DNA from: Mesorhizobium sp.
Lineage (GTDB): Bacteria > Pseudomonadota > Alphaproteobacteria > Rhizobiales > Rhizobiaceae
Direction: 5' to 3'
DNA: 38,260 bases
Assembly (NCBI GenBank): GCA_004020875.1
Contig: SAPZ01000041.1
Span: forward strand, 1-38,260
This document shows positions 1 through 7,689 of this stretch, piece after piece. The position numbers were made by a program, and so were the translations under genes. Every line of letters starts with the position of its first letter. Position 1 is the stretch's first letter. Under the pieces are notes generated by a model. That model did not search any database. It was not told the DNA's origin and worked only from the letters and a program-made list of their open reading frames with translations.

Positions 1-2
1 TC

Positions 3-965
3 GACGAAATGCTGACCGGCATCCTGGCCGCGCATCCCGAACATCTCTGGCGGCCGGACGGCGCGCCGCGCGCGGTCGTCGCCAAACGCGGACCGCGGAC
101 GGGCAAGGTGGCGTTGGTCATCGGCGGCGGTTCCGGCCATGAGCCGACCTTCCTGGGCTATGTCGGCAAGGGCCTGGCCGATGCCGCGGCGATCGGCAAC
201 GTCTTCGCCTCGCCCCCTCCTCAGCCGGCGATCGACGCGGCGATGGCCGCGAGCGGCGGTGCCGGCGTCCTGTTCATGTACGGCAACTATGCCGGCGACG
301 TGATGAACTTCGACATGGCGACCGATTTGCTAGAGATGGAAGGCATCCAGGCACGCACGGTGCTGACCACCGACGACATCGCGTCGGCGCCATCCGACCA
401 ACGGCAAAAGCGCCGGGGCGTGGCCGGCAACGTCTTCATCTTCAAGGCCGCGGGCGCGGCCGCCGACATGATGATGCCGCTGGCCGAAGTGGAACGCGTC
501 GCTCGTCACGCCAACGACCGCACGTTCACTATGGGAGTGGCGCTGTCGTCCTGTTCGCTGCCGCAGACGCGCAAGCCGAGCTTCGATCTTCCCGTCGGCG
601 AGATGGAGATCGGCATGGGCATCCATGGCGAGCCCGGCGTGCGGCGCGGGCCATTGCGTCCGGCCAACGATGTCGCCGATGAAATCATGGATGCGATCCT
701 CGCTGAAATGAAGGCGCCGGCCGGTGATCGTGTCGCGGTGCTGGTCAACTCGCTTGGCGCGACGCCGCTGATGGAACTCTACATCCTGAACGCCCGAATC
801 GCGGAGCGCGTGAAGGCTGCCGGGCTGGTCGTCCACAAGACGCTTGTCGGCCCCTACTGCACGTCGCTCGACATGGCCGGCGCCTCGATCACCGTTATGC
901 ACCTCGATGATGAACTGCAGCGTATGATAGACCACCCCTGTGACTGCGCCATGTTCCGGAGCTGA
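3..965 (+). CDS. dhaK: Dihydroxyacetone kinase-like subunit DhaK (5' end outside window)
   Basis: DhaK binds dihydroxyacetone or a related short ketose covalently so that DhaL can phosphorylate it. The reading frame is open from the first complete codon (Asp-Glu before the Met at 9), and DhaK proteins normally have about 15 residues before this point, so the true start is upstream of the window. Visible family features are the glycine-rich segment GGGSGHEPTFLGYVG near the start and GMGIHGEPG, which holds the His that forms the hemiaminal with the substrate. dhaL follows after 5 bases. No DhaM phosphotransfer subunit is seen, so the donor could be ATP. Because an isomerase-like pseudogene follows, the original substrate may have been a tetrulose such as erythrulose rather than dihydroxyacetone; that is inference. 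Confidence 0.9.
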   Translation, partial: DEMLTGILAAHPEHLWRPDGAPRAVVAKRGPRTGKVALVIGGGSGHEPTFLGYVGKGLADAAAIGNVFASPPPQPAIDAAMAASGGAGVLFMYGNYAGDVMNFDMATDLLEMEGIQARTVLTTDDIASAPSDQRQKRRGVAGNVFIFKAAGAAADMMMPLAEVERVARHANDRTFTMGVALSSCSLPQTRKPSFDLPVGEMEIGMGIHGEPGVRRGPLRPANDVADEIMDAILAEMKAPAGDRVAVLVNSLGATPLMELYILNARIAERVKAAGLVVHKTLVGPYCTSLDMAGASITVMHLDDELQRMIDHPCDCAMFRS

Positions 966-970
966 GCGAG

Positions 971-1579
971 ATGGAGTTCACGACCGGGGATTTGAGAGCC
1001 CTTTTCGACGCTTTCTCCGCGCGGATGGCCGCCGAGCGCGACAGGCTCTGCGCGCTCGACGGGGTGATCGGCGACGCCGATCACGGTATCGCCATGGAAC
1101 AAGGCATGAAGGCTGCTGCCGATGCGGCGCAAGCGGCCGAGGGCACGCTGCAGGATGTGTTCACCGCCGCTGCCAAGGGTTTTCTCAACGCGGTCGGCGC
1201 CTCCTCCGGACCGCTCTACGCGACAGCCCTTCTTCGCGCCGGCAAGGCGGCGGGTCCGCACGCATCAATGCCGATAGCGGAGTTGCGAACCATAATTGTC
1301 GCGATGCGCGAAGGCATCGTCCAGCGTGGCAAGGCAGAACGCGGCCAGAAGACCATGCTTGACGCCTGGGCTCCGGCCGCGGACGCGGCAATCGAGGGCC
1401 AGAATGCGGATGCCATAGCCGCCGCCGCCCGACAAGGCGCGGAAGCAACGCGCGATATGATCGCAACCGTCGGCCGCGCCGCGCGTCTCGGCGAGCGTTC
1501 TTTGGGCCACCCGGATCCCGGGTCGATTTCGGCGGCAATGCTGGTTGAGGAAATCTGCAACGTTATGAAAACTGGCTAA
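971..1579 (+). CDS. dhaL: Dihydroxyacetone kinase-like subunit DhaL
   Basis: This is the nucleotide-binding, phosphoryl-transferring partner of DhaK, 202 residues, the usual length for a separate DhaL. The diagnostic motif GDADHG (residues about 36-41) supplies Asp residues that hold the Mg-nucleotide. Further family features are the segment GASSGPLYATALLRAGKA and, near the C-terminus, GERSLGHPDPGS. The gene starts 5 bases after the dhaK stop, so the two are almost certainly co-transcribed. With no DhaM in view, the pair could act as an ATP-dependent kinase, as in other rhizobial sugar-alcohol loci; this is not provable from the sequence. Confidence 0.9.
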   Translation: MEFTTGDLRALFDAFSARMAAERDRLCALDGVIGDADHGIAMEQGMKAAADAAQAAEGTLQDVFTAAAKGFLNAVGASSGPLYATALLRAGKAAGPHASMPIAELRTIIVAMREGIVQRGKAERGQKTMLDAWAPAADAAIEGQNADAIAAAARQGAEATRDMIATVGRAARLGERSLGHPDPGSISAAMLVEEICNVMKTG

Positions 1580-1639
1580 CCGATCTGGTGCAGAGCAGCA
1601 CTTTGGAGACTGATAAGGCTTGAGACGGATCGTGGTCCC

Positions 1640-2544
1640 ATAATTGGCAGCCTCGGAGTCTGCGACGATCCTCTGCTTGAGCGCTGCCCCAGGACCGTAT
1701 CGGTATCGACCGCGCTCTTCGATGGCTATTCGATGGAACTGGCCATCGAAGAAATCGCGCGGGCTGGCGCAATGCATGTCGAGCCAGCCTTCATTCGCGG
1801 CTATGTCGATATCGATGAGGGCATGTTCACCAGCGCCAACGCCTCGAAGCTGCGAGTGAGAGCAGAAACTGCCGGCTTGGGATCAAGGCCGTATCGGCTC
1901 ATCTCGACCTGTCGGGGCCGGACGCAGTCGATGCGTTATCCCGGCGCGTCACTTTTGCTGCCGGCATTGGCGCATCCTTCCTGACTACCAATGCCGGCCC
2001 GATGAAGAATCGGGAGGGGATCCGGAGGACGATCGATGCCGTTCTGCCGAGACTGGAGCAGGCCGATATCGCTCTGGCTCTCGAGAACCCGGGGCATGGC
2101 AAGGGCGATCTGTTCGACAGTGCTCGATCCTGGGCAAGCTTCATACGCGAGATCGGATCGCGGCACATCTGCCTGAACCATGACGCCGGAAATGTTTTCA
2201 CTTACAGCCAGGAGGCAACACAGCCGGCGGAAGATATCACGGCGGCTATCCACGCAGTTGGTCATGCCCATTTAAAGGATGTTGTCAGCCGCGACGCAGG
2301 ATGGAAGTTCTGTGCCCTCGGCAGAGGTTCCGTCGACTACCAAAAGTACTGGGCCATCCTTCCTTCGGCGCTTCTGGTTAGCATCGAAATCCCCTTGCGA
2401 TTGGAGCGCCTTCAGCGCCGCGACCGGCAACGGCGAAACACGCCTGTCGATATCAATGAAATTCGTGACACTTTGCAGCGCTCGTTACATTTCGTAACCA
2501 TGCTAGGGACTACGCTAGACAGCGGTTCAAACGACGCAATCTAG
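1640..2544 (+). pseudogene. Frameshifted sugar-phosphate isomerase/epimerase (xylose-isomerase-like TIM barrel)
   Basis: Two reading frames join into one continuous TIM-barrel protein. The first part (about 1640-1883) reads SLGVCDDPLLERCPRTVSVS and continues through VEPAFIRGYVDIDEG. The second part, in another frame from about 1884, begins IKAVSAHLDLSGPDAV and continues through the metal-site-like segments ALENPGHGKGD, LNHDAGNVF and GHAHLKDV to the stop at 2544. The junction at about 1880-1885 needs one extra base, so a single-base deletion is likely. The expected start position reads ATA at 1640 and no good ATG or GTG is present, so the start may also be lost. It lies about 60 bases after dhaL and was probably the third gene of that operon, acting on the phosphorylated product. 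A sequencing error could explain the frameshift but not the missing start. Confidence 0.75.
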
Positions 2545-2693
2545 CCGTGACTATGGCTGGCTATCGCATTTTTTGCGGGTTAGAAGCTACCAGCCAGGTC
2601 CCGGTGCCAAACCGGCCCCGCTGGTAAATCACGATCACCCGAGGCAAGCCAGCAAGTCAGGCGTCACGAGAAAGACCAGGTCGCCCAACTCAT

Positions 2694-3794
2694 TCAGGAT
2701 CCTATCCGGCGATACATGAAAGCATCGTTGCCGGCGGTATTGCCGCGTCTCGTTTCGTCGACCAAGGTGCCCATAAAAGCGTGTGCTGTCGACTTGATGC
2801 AGGCTGGATCCGTTGCCGAGGCATCGCCGACAATCGCCAACGCCTGACACCTGCAGCCGCCCCAATCGACCTCGCGGCGCTCGCAGCTTCGGCACGGCTC
2901 CTGCATCCATTCGGTGCCGCGGAAGGAAATGAATGCCGGCGAGTCGGTCCAGATTTCGGCGAGGCTGCGTTCTCCGAAGCGCTCGAAGCGGAGCGAGGGA
3001 ATTGTCTGGGCGGCATGGCACGGCAACACTGTGCCGTCGGGAGCCACCATGAAGGCGTCGCGCGCCCAGCCTCCCATGCATGGCTTGGGGTAGATGGCGA
3101 AATAATCCGGCGTCACGAAATCGATATTCATGATGCCGACTAGCTGTTCCTGGGCAGCCGCAACGATGTCCGCCTGCCTGTCGACCGCGGCACGGTCGGG
3201 CATCAGCCGATCGCGGTTCGCGAGCGCCCAGCCGGCATATTGGACGTTGGCGATCTCGAGCCGCTCCGCACCCAGGGAGAGGGCGAGGTCGATGAATTCC
3301 GGCACTTCCTCGACGTTGTGCCGATGGATCGGCGCATTGATGGTGAGCGGCAGCCCGGCCGCGCGGGCGCGGTGCGCCGTCTCCAGCTTCTTCTCGTGAC
3401 TGCCCTGGTGGTTGCCGATGCGGTCGGTGGTCGCCGGACGAGCGCCCTGGAAGCTCAGTTGCAGGTGGTCGAGACCGGCTTCGGCAAGGGCCTCGATGCG
3501 GCCCTCGGCAATGCCGACGCCGGCGGTGATGAGGTTGGTATAGACGCCACGCGTCGAACACCCTGCGATCAACTGCTCGAGGTCGCGGCGTAGCGTCGGC
3601 TCGCCGCCGGACAGATGCACCTGCAGGACGCCGAGATCGGCGGCCTGTGAGAAGAGATCGAGCCAGGTCTGCGTGTCGAGCTCGCGGTTGGCCTTCAGCA
3701 GTTCGAGCGGGTTGGAGCAATAGGGGCACTGCAGCGGGCAGCGATGGGTCAGTTCCGCCAGCATGCCGATCGGGGCCAGGAGGGGGGCACTCAT
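2694..3794 (-). CDS. pqqE: PQQ biosynthesis radical SAM enzyme PqqE
   Basis: PqqE forms the carbon-carbon bond between the conserved Glu and Tyr of the PqqA peptide while PqqA is held by PqqD. The radical SAM cluster motif C-x3-C-x2-C is seen as CPLQCPYC about 20 residues from the start. The C-terminal half has the Cys-rich auxiliary cluster region (PCMGGWARDAF, PCHAAQ, EPCRSCERREVDWGGCRCQA). The chosen start gives MSAPLLAPIGML, the usual N-terminus, 366 residues; its ATG overlaps the pqqD stop as ATGA, while an upstream in-frame Met would extend into pqqD. It is the last gene of the pqq operon. About 150 bases without a gene separate it from the convergent isomerase pseudogene. Confidence 0.97.
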   Translation of the reverse strand: MSAPLLAPIGMLAELTHRCPLQCPYCSNPLELLKANRELDTQTWLDLFSQAADLGVLQVHLSGGEPTLRRDLEQLIAGCSTRGVYTNLITAGVGIAEGRIEALAEAGLDHLQLSFQGARPATTDRIGNHQGSHEKKLETAHRARAAGLPLTINAPIHRHNVEEVPEFIDLALSLGAERLEIANVQYAGWALANRDRLMPDRAAVDRQADIVAAAQEQLVGIMNIDFVTPDYFAIYPKPCMGGWARDAFMVAPDGTVLPCHAAQTIPSLRFERFGERSLAEIWTDSPAFISFRGTEWMQEPCRSCERREVDWGGCRCQALAIVGDASATDPACIKSTAHAFMGTLVDETRRGNTAGNDAFMYRRIGS

Positions 3795-4090
3795 AGCTTC
3801 ACCAAAAGCTTGTCCGACCATTCCTGCAGGAAGGCGATGACGTCGGCCGCCACGTCCTGCGCATCCGCGTCATAGTCGGCCGCAAGGTCGGCGATGATGC
3901 GCTCGACGGTGGACTGCCCGTCGCAGCGGCGCAGGATGTCGAGGCTGACCTCGTTCGGCCAGAAGACCTTCTCCGGCGAAAGCACGGCGAAGGCCTGCCG
4001 CACTGGATCGTATTGGATGCGCACATGCCTGGGCCGCGACGGCACCGACCGCGACGAGACGATGGCTCTTTCGCGCAGCGCCGTCATCAT
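3791..4090 (-). CDS. pqqD: PQQ biosynthesis peptide chaperone PqqD
   Basis: PqqD binds the PqqA peptide and presents it to PqqE. The protein has the family core SRPRHVRIQYDPVRQAFAVL, then FWPNEVSLDILRRCDG and a C-terminal helix ending FLQEWSDKLLVKL. The start used here (ATG at 4090, overlapping the pqqC stop as ATGA) gives 99 residues, close to the normal length. A second ATG follows immediately at 4087, and the frame is open further upstream into pqqC, but a longer protein would be atypical. It is coupled to pqqC upstream and pqqE downstream by stop-start overlaps. Unlike in some methylotrophs it is not fused to pqqC. Confidence 0.95.
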   Translation of the reverse strand: MMTALRERAIVSSRSVPSRPRHVRIQYDPVRQAFAVLSPEKVFWPNEVSLDILRRCDGQSTVERIIADLAADYDADAQDVAADVIAFLQEWSDKLLVKL

Positions 4091-4845
4091 AAGGACGACT
4101 CCGGACGGAAGGCGCCGGGCGGTATGTTCCCCGAGGCGCCATAAGCATGCTGGAGCGCATCGAGCATGGCCCAGAGAATATCGCATTTGAACACCAGCGC
4201 ATCGATCGCCTGCTGCTGGCGTTCGGGCGTGTCGGCGTGGGCGAGCACATAGGCAAGGGCGAAGTCGGCGTCGCGCGATGCCTGTTCGGGCCGCCGGCTG
4301 AAATAGGCCAGCGTGTCCTCGGTGATGTAATCATATCTGGCCAGCATCGCCGGTACCCGCTCGCCGATGATGGTCGGCGAGAACATCTCGGTCAGCGACG
4401 ATGCGACCGCCTCCAGCAAGGTCCGGTTGGTGCAAAACGAAAGGTAGGCGCCGACGGCGAAGCGGGTCGCCGGCAGCGCGAGCCTTTCGCTCTTGACGAT
4501 TTCGGCATCGAGCCCGAGCGAGGCCGCCAGATGCAGCCAGCGCGCGATGCCGCCGCTCCAGCCGTCCTCGCCGTCATGGTCCTCGATGCGCTTGCGCCAG
4601 ACGGCTCGGAACGCTGGATCCTCGGCATGTGCGAGGATCATGGCGTCCTTGCGCGGAATGACAGCCTGGTAGCAATAGCGGTTCAGCGCCCAGGCCTGCA
4701 TCTCGGCCTTTGACAGGCCGCCGCCGATCATTCTGTGATGGAAAGGATGGCGGCTGTGGTAGCGCTCGTCACCGACCTGCCGCAGCACAGCCTCGAACTC
4801 GCTCTTCGACAGTCCGCCTCGGACCCGGTGGTGGAAATCGCTCAA
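4087..4845 (-). CDS. pqqC: Pyrroloquinoline-quinone synthase PqqC
   Basis: PqqC is the cofactorless oxidase that carries out the final ring closure and eight-electron oxidation to PQQ. The 252-residue length matches the family. Recognisable segments include GDERYHSRHPFHHRM near the N-terminus, LNRYCYQAVIPRKDA, ARWLHLAASLG, YLSFCTNRTLLEAVASSLTE and DALVFKCDILWAMLDA; these carry the conserved His, Arg, Tyr and Lys residues of the active site. The start appears to be TTG overlapping the pqqB stop (TTGA); no ATG gives a family-length protein, and a rare start could lower translation relative to pqqB. Confidence 0.96.
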   Translation of the reverse strand: MSDFHHRVRGGLSKSEFEAVLRQVGDERYHSRHPFHHRMIGGGLSKAEMQAWALNRYCYQAVIPRKDAMILAHAEDPAFRAVWRKRIEDHDGEDGWSGGIARWLHLAASLGLDAEIVKSERLALPATRFAVGAYLSFCTNRTLLEAVASSLTEMFSPTIIGERVPAMLARYDYITEDTLAYFSRRPEQASRDADFALAYVLAHADTPERQQQAIDALVFKCDILWAMLDALQHAYGASGNIPPGAFRPESSL

Positions 4846-5780
4846 AATTCCATCTCCATGCCGTCGATCGCGACTTCCCAGCCAGCCGCCTTCACAGCCG
4901 CGTGTTCGGGGGAATTCTCGTCCAGAACGGGATTGGTGTTGTTGATATGGATGAAGATACGGCGAGCGATCTTCACATCGGCCAGGCCGGCAATCGAACC
5001 TGCTTCCCCGGACATTGCGATGTGGCCCATGCGCGCGCCGGTTTTCTGGCCGACGCCGGCCGTGATCATCTCGTCGTCAGTGTAGACTGTGCCGTCGAAC
5101 AGAAGGCAGGCGGCATCGGCCAGGCGGGCGCGCAGCGCGCCGTCGATACTCGCGCAGCCCGGAACGTAGACAACGGCGCCGCGACTGTCGGTCCCGCTGA
5201 TGCGGACGCCGATCGTGTCGCCCGTGTCGGAGCTGAAATCGGCGTCTTGATCCCCTCTTTGCTCGAGATAGAGCGCGACCTTGCCAGGCACCGGAAAGCT
5301 TTCGACGACCACGCCGGTCGGATGGCCGTCCGCGCCGCAGATGGCTATCTCTTCCGTCGGCGCCAGCAGACGCCGCGGCACGATCGCCGGATCGAGGACA
5401 TTGAAGATCGAATTTGCCTCCAGCGTTGCCAGCACCTGCGCCGTCGCATAGATCGCGAAAGGCTGTCGCTCACGCAAGCTTAGCAGGCCCGCGATATGGT
5501 CCACGTCGGCATTGGTCAGAACCACCGCGCGAATTGGGCTCGAGCGTAGCGGTGCGTCGGTCCCGGGCTGCAACTCGGGAGCTTGCGCAATCTGCTGGCG
5601 GATGTCGGGCGATGCGTTGAAGAGAGCCCAGCCTGTCCCGTCAGCCGTCGCGGCGATGGACGATTGGGTTCGCGGATGTACGCCGGGCGTCCCTAGCCGA
5701 GCCGCGCGGCTCTGGCGGTAGTTGCAGTTCCACTGTGGAAAGCCGCCTCCCGCCGCCGATCCGATAATTTTAACGCGCAT
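4842..5780 (-). CDS. pqqB: PQQ biosynthesis protein PqqB (metallo-beta-lactamase fold)
   Basis: PqqB is a metallo-beta-lactamase-fold protein in PQQ maturation, proposed to hydroxylate the crosslinked Tyr-derived intermediate. The start at 5780 gives MRVKIIGSAAGGGFPQWNC, the standard N-terminus, and 312 residues. The frame is open about 190 bases further upstream, through the pqqA-pqqB gap into pqqA, but that extension is not family-like. Visible motifs are TNADVDHIAGLLSLRE (the D-x-D-H metal motif) and HINNTNPVLDENSPE near the C-terminus. The stop overlaps the pqqC start. It is separated from pqqA by 125 bases that contain a strong hairpin. Confidence 0.96.
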   Translation of the reverse strand: MRVKIIGSAAGGGFPQWNCNYRQSRAARLGTPGVHPRTQSSIAATADGTGWALFNASPDIRQQIAQAPELQPGTDAPLRSSPIRAVVLTNADVDHIAGLLSLRERQPFAIYATAQVLATLEANSIFNVLDPAIVPRRLLAPTEEIAICGADGHPTGVVVESFPVPGKVALYLEQRGDQDADFSSDTGDTIGVRISGTDSRGAVVYVPGCASIDGALRARLADAACLLFDGTVYTDDEMITAGVGQKTGARMGHIAMSGEAGSIAGLADVKIARRIFIHINNTNPVLDENSPEHAAVKAAGWEVAIDGMEMEF

Positions 5781-5873
5781 GGCGATGCGTGCCCAGCGGG
5801 CCCAACTGACCGGCACCACTTTTGGGACCTCGGTCGATTTGCGTCCGCGTTTCCCGATATCGCAAAGAATTGC

Positions 5874-5894
5874 ATGCCCCATTGAGCGGGGCAT
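5874..5894 (-). terminator. Hairpin between pqqA and pqqB (attenuator or RNA-stability element)
   Basis: A perfect inverted repeat of 7 bases, ATGCCCC and GGGGCAT, flanks a 7-base loop (5881-5887). It lies 11 bases after the pqqA stop in the direction of transcription. There is no T-run after it, so full Rho-independent termination is unlikely. In other bacteria pqqA transcripts are known to be more abundant than those of the downstream pqq genes; a hairpin here would fit partial termination or 3'-end protection of a short pqqA RNA. Confidence 0.55.
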
Positions 5895-5905
5895 ACATTC
5901 ACGGG

Positions 5906-6001
5906 CTACATTTTCCGCCGGATTTCGGCAGGCAGATATCGCGAAATTTCGAAGCCCGCAGCCACCTGACACATGGTCGGTTTTTTCCAGGTCTTCTTCA
6001 T
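5906..6001 (-). CDS. pqqA: PQQ precursor peptide PqqA
   Basis: PqqA is the ribosomally made peptide from which PQQ is cut. It has 31 residues starting MKKTWKKPTMCQVAAG and then EISRY, where Glu18 and Tyr22 are the two residues crosslinked by PqqE. The Glu-x3-Tyr spacing is the defining family feature, followed by LPAEI as in related PqqA peptides. A strong ribosome binding site (AAGGAGA) sits about 6 bases before the ATG. It is the first gene of the pqqABCDE operon. No pqqF or pqqG protease gene is present in the window, so proteolytic processing must be encoded elsewhere. Confidence 0.97.
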   Translation of the reverse strand: MKKTWKKPTMCQVAAGFEISRYLPAEIRRKM

Positions 6002-6064
6002 CGAGTTCTCCTTTCTGCAGCCCATACGGGCCGACGGCGCCGCCAATGCAAGTGTTGGACGTTG

Positions 6065-6583
6065 CTAGGCCGCCTGCAAAGCACGTTGGTTGGCGTCGCT
6101 CTCACCAAGGGCGTTGAGCGCCTCGTCGGTTGCCGACTCTTCCTTCAACGTCTGTCGGAGCAGCGGAAGAGCGTCCTTGAGACCGAGCTGTTCAGCCCAT
6201 GCGATCAGCGTGCCGTAGCGCGCGATCTCATAGTGCTCGACCGCTTGGGCAGCACCCACCAGTCCTGCGTCAAGCGCCGGCTCGTCCTTGTATTCCTCGA
6301 GGATTTCCGAGCCCTCCTCGATGATGCCGTCAATGGCAGGGCAGGTCTTGCCCCTGGCCGGCTTTCCGAGCATGTCGAAGACTTGCTCCAGGCGGTCCAC
6401 CTGGTCCTCGGTTTCCTTGAGATGCTTTTCGAAAGCGGCGCTTATCTTGTCGGACTGTGCTGCTTTCGCCAGCTTCGGCAAAGCCTTCAGGATCTTCTTT
6501 TCCGCGTAGTAGATGTCTTTCAGTCCATCCAGGAACAGGCTTTCCAAGCCGTTCGAGGTCGCGGACGAGGCTTTCTTCGGCAT
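6065..6583 (-). CDS. YciE/YciF-type ferritin-like protein (DUF892)
   Basis: Members of this family are four-helix ferritin-like proteins found in stress-response loci, with a probable di-metal site; their exact function is unsettled. The start at 6583 (MPKKASSATSNGLESLFLDG) has a good Shine-Dalgarno GGAGGA 7 bases upstream; an earlier in-frame start at 6661 lacks one. The 172 residues include the family segments LKDIYYAEKKILKALPKLAKAA, FEKHLKETEDQVDRLEQVF, AAQAVEHYEIARYGTL and LLRQTLKEESATDEALN, whose Glu and His residues are the likely metal ligands. It reads toward pqqA from 63 bases away, but pqqA has its own ribosome site, so co-transcription is only possible. A weak EcfG-like site (GGAAC-N16-GATT, 6632-6656) lies upstream. 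Confidence 0.9.
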   Translation of the reverse strand: MPKKASSATSNGLESLFLDGLKDIYYAEKKILKALPKLAKAAQSDKISAAFEKHLKETEDQVDRLEQVFDMLGKPARGKTCPAIDGIIEEGSEILEEYKDEPALDAGLVGAAQAVEHYEIARYGTLIAWAEQLGLKDALPLLRQTLKEESATDEALNALGESDANQRALQAA

Positions 6584-6798
6584 TTTAGATCCTCCGTGCG
6601 GTTGTTGTGATGCGCCTGCGGCACTCTTCCTAATCCGCCCGGCGACCCGAAGTTCCGACAAGATCGCGATGTTGGAACAGCCGGTCGGAGTGGTCGACGC
6701 AAACAGGCTCGTCGTTCCAAGAGTGTCATCATCGCTGGCGCACTGCTCACAACGACTTCAGCTCCGAAGGCAGTCCGGCCCAGGTCCTACGCGAGACG

Positions 6799-7128
6799 TC
6801 AACTTCCCTCTTGCCCCGCATCGCGTATTCGCTCGATTTCCTCCGGCTCTTTGTCGTCCATCTCGACGATCTCATTGCGAGCCTTGTCGTTCGCCTTGAT
6901 CAGCTCATCGAGTTTCGCCTGCAGGGCTTGGGTGTCGCGATGTTCGGCCCGTTGTATCAGTAGCGTCATTGCCCAGGTGATCAGCGTCGCGGCGCCGTGC
7001 CAGTCAAGTGTTTCCCGCTCGACCAGAAACCAAGAGACAGTGTAACCGCCCAAGATCAGAAAGGCCGCCGGTCGGGACGTCAGTGTGCCGACCTTGGTCA
7101 GCGCTTCTCGAAGCTGCAATGTTGCCAT
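6799..7128 (-). CDS. Low-affinity iron permease family membrane protein
   Basis: The 109-residue protein resembles small bacterial members of the low-affinity Fe2+ permease (Fet4-like) family. Two hydrophobic segments (about residues 19-33 and 42-56) are followed by the family signature QALQAKLDELIKANDKARNE and a charged tail rich in Glu. Transport activity of such short forms is uncertain, and some may be accessory or stress membrane proteins. An excellent EcfG-type promoter ends only 7 bases before the ATG at 7128, so the transcript would be leaderless if this start is right; a start further downstream is the alternative. The frame is also open upstream, but that part is low-complexity and unlike the family. 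Confidence 0.75.
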   Translation of the reverse strand: MATLQLREALTKVGTLTSRPAAFLILGGYTVSWFLVERETLDWHGAATLITWAMTLLIQRAEHRDTQALQAKLDELIKANDKARNEIVEMDDKEPEEIERIRDAGQEGS

Positions 7129-7135
7129 GCCTGCG

Positions 7136-7160
7136 AACGGCTCAGAGCAATCCGGGTTCC
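7136..7160 (-). promoter_or_regulatory. EcfG-type general-stress promoter (GGAAC-N16-CGTT)
   Basis: On the minus strand the sequence reads GGAAC (7160-7156), 16 bases, then CGTT (7139-7136). This matches the EcfG consensus of alphaproteobacteria exactly as I know it. It reads into the iron-permease-like gene starting at 7128, and the expected transcription start falls on or next to the ATG. Confidence 0.7.
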
Positions 7161-7314
7161 CGCTGTATATGTTGGGCTGCAACTTAGCTCGAGGCGGGAT
7201 CGAACCCCTTCGTGTCAAGCGCTCTCGCCGTGGAAGCCATCGAGTGTCTCGCCAGAGTGTTCGAGCTCCCCACCGTGAAGCGATCCGCTCTTTCCCCGCC
7301 GATTCGGACTTACG

Positions 7315-7339
7315 GGAACTTCGGCGCCATCGACCGGTT
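7315..7339 (+). promoter_or_regulatory. EcfG-type promoter (GGAAC-N16-GGTT)
   Basis: GGAAC at 7315-7319 and GGTT at 7336-7339 are separated by 16 bases, one base off the EcfG consensus CGTT. The site lies 23 bases upstream of the DUF768 gene and its ribosome binding site, the right place for a promoter. Confidence 0.55.
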
Positions 7340-7362
7340 ATCTCGCGTCGAGGAGGTGCTCC

Positions 7363-7689
7363 ATGAACGCAACGAAGGAATTCCTGCGCAGCTGGCTGGA
7401 GGAGAATGTCGGCAACTTGCCGGCCGAAACCGAGATCAGCGTTCCGATGCTGGCGCAGCAATTCGAGCAGGATGCCGATGCCGCGGGCTACGGTCGCGAG
7501 GTGCGAGAGCAGGAGGTCGGCAACATTGAAGACGCCATCCAACGCGCTCTCGACAAAATCGGCGAAGATAACAATGGAGCGAAATCCGGTCCCGATGAAG
7601 AGAATTCATTGGCGCCTGTGGTTGAGGCCTTGGAAGCTGTCGATCCCGAACAGGATATTGTCGAGGGCTCGGGGAAGCCGGCTGGCTAG
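7363..7689 (+). CDS. DUF768-type small protein
   Basis: The 108-residue acidic, soluble protein has FLRSWLEENV near the N-terminus, then PMLAQQFEQDADAAG and REQEVGNIEDAIQRALDK, which follow the layout of DUF768, a family of unknown function seen mainly in Mesorhizobium and close relatives. The last 35 residues are an acidic, probably disordered tail. The Shine-Dalgarno GAGGAGG lies about 7 bases before the ATG, and an EcfG-like promoter precedes it. The last 4 bases overlap the end of a convergent small gene. Confidence 0.75.
   Translation: MNATKEFLRSWLEENVGNLPAETEISVPMLAQQFEQDADAAGYGREVREQEVGNIEDAIQRALDKIGEDNNGAKSGPDEENSLAPVVEALEAVDPEQDIVEGSGKPAG

Noticed and set aside
2589..2625. Nested hairpin (ACCAG/CTGGT with CCGGT/ACCGG inside) between the isomerase pseudogene and pqqE
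   Set aside because: The stems are short with unequal bulges and there is no T-run, so I do not call a terminator, although its position between convergent genes would suit one.
6632..6656. EcfG promoter for the YciE-type gene
   Set aside because: GGAAC and the 16-base spacer are present, but the -10 element is GATT, two bases off consensus. It is mentioned with the gene but not called separately.
7185..7225. tRNA-like fragment GGGATCGAACCCC
   Set aside because: It resembles a T-loop on the minus strand, but the stem pairs poorly and no matching acceptor, D or anticodon arms are found nearby.
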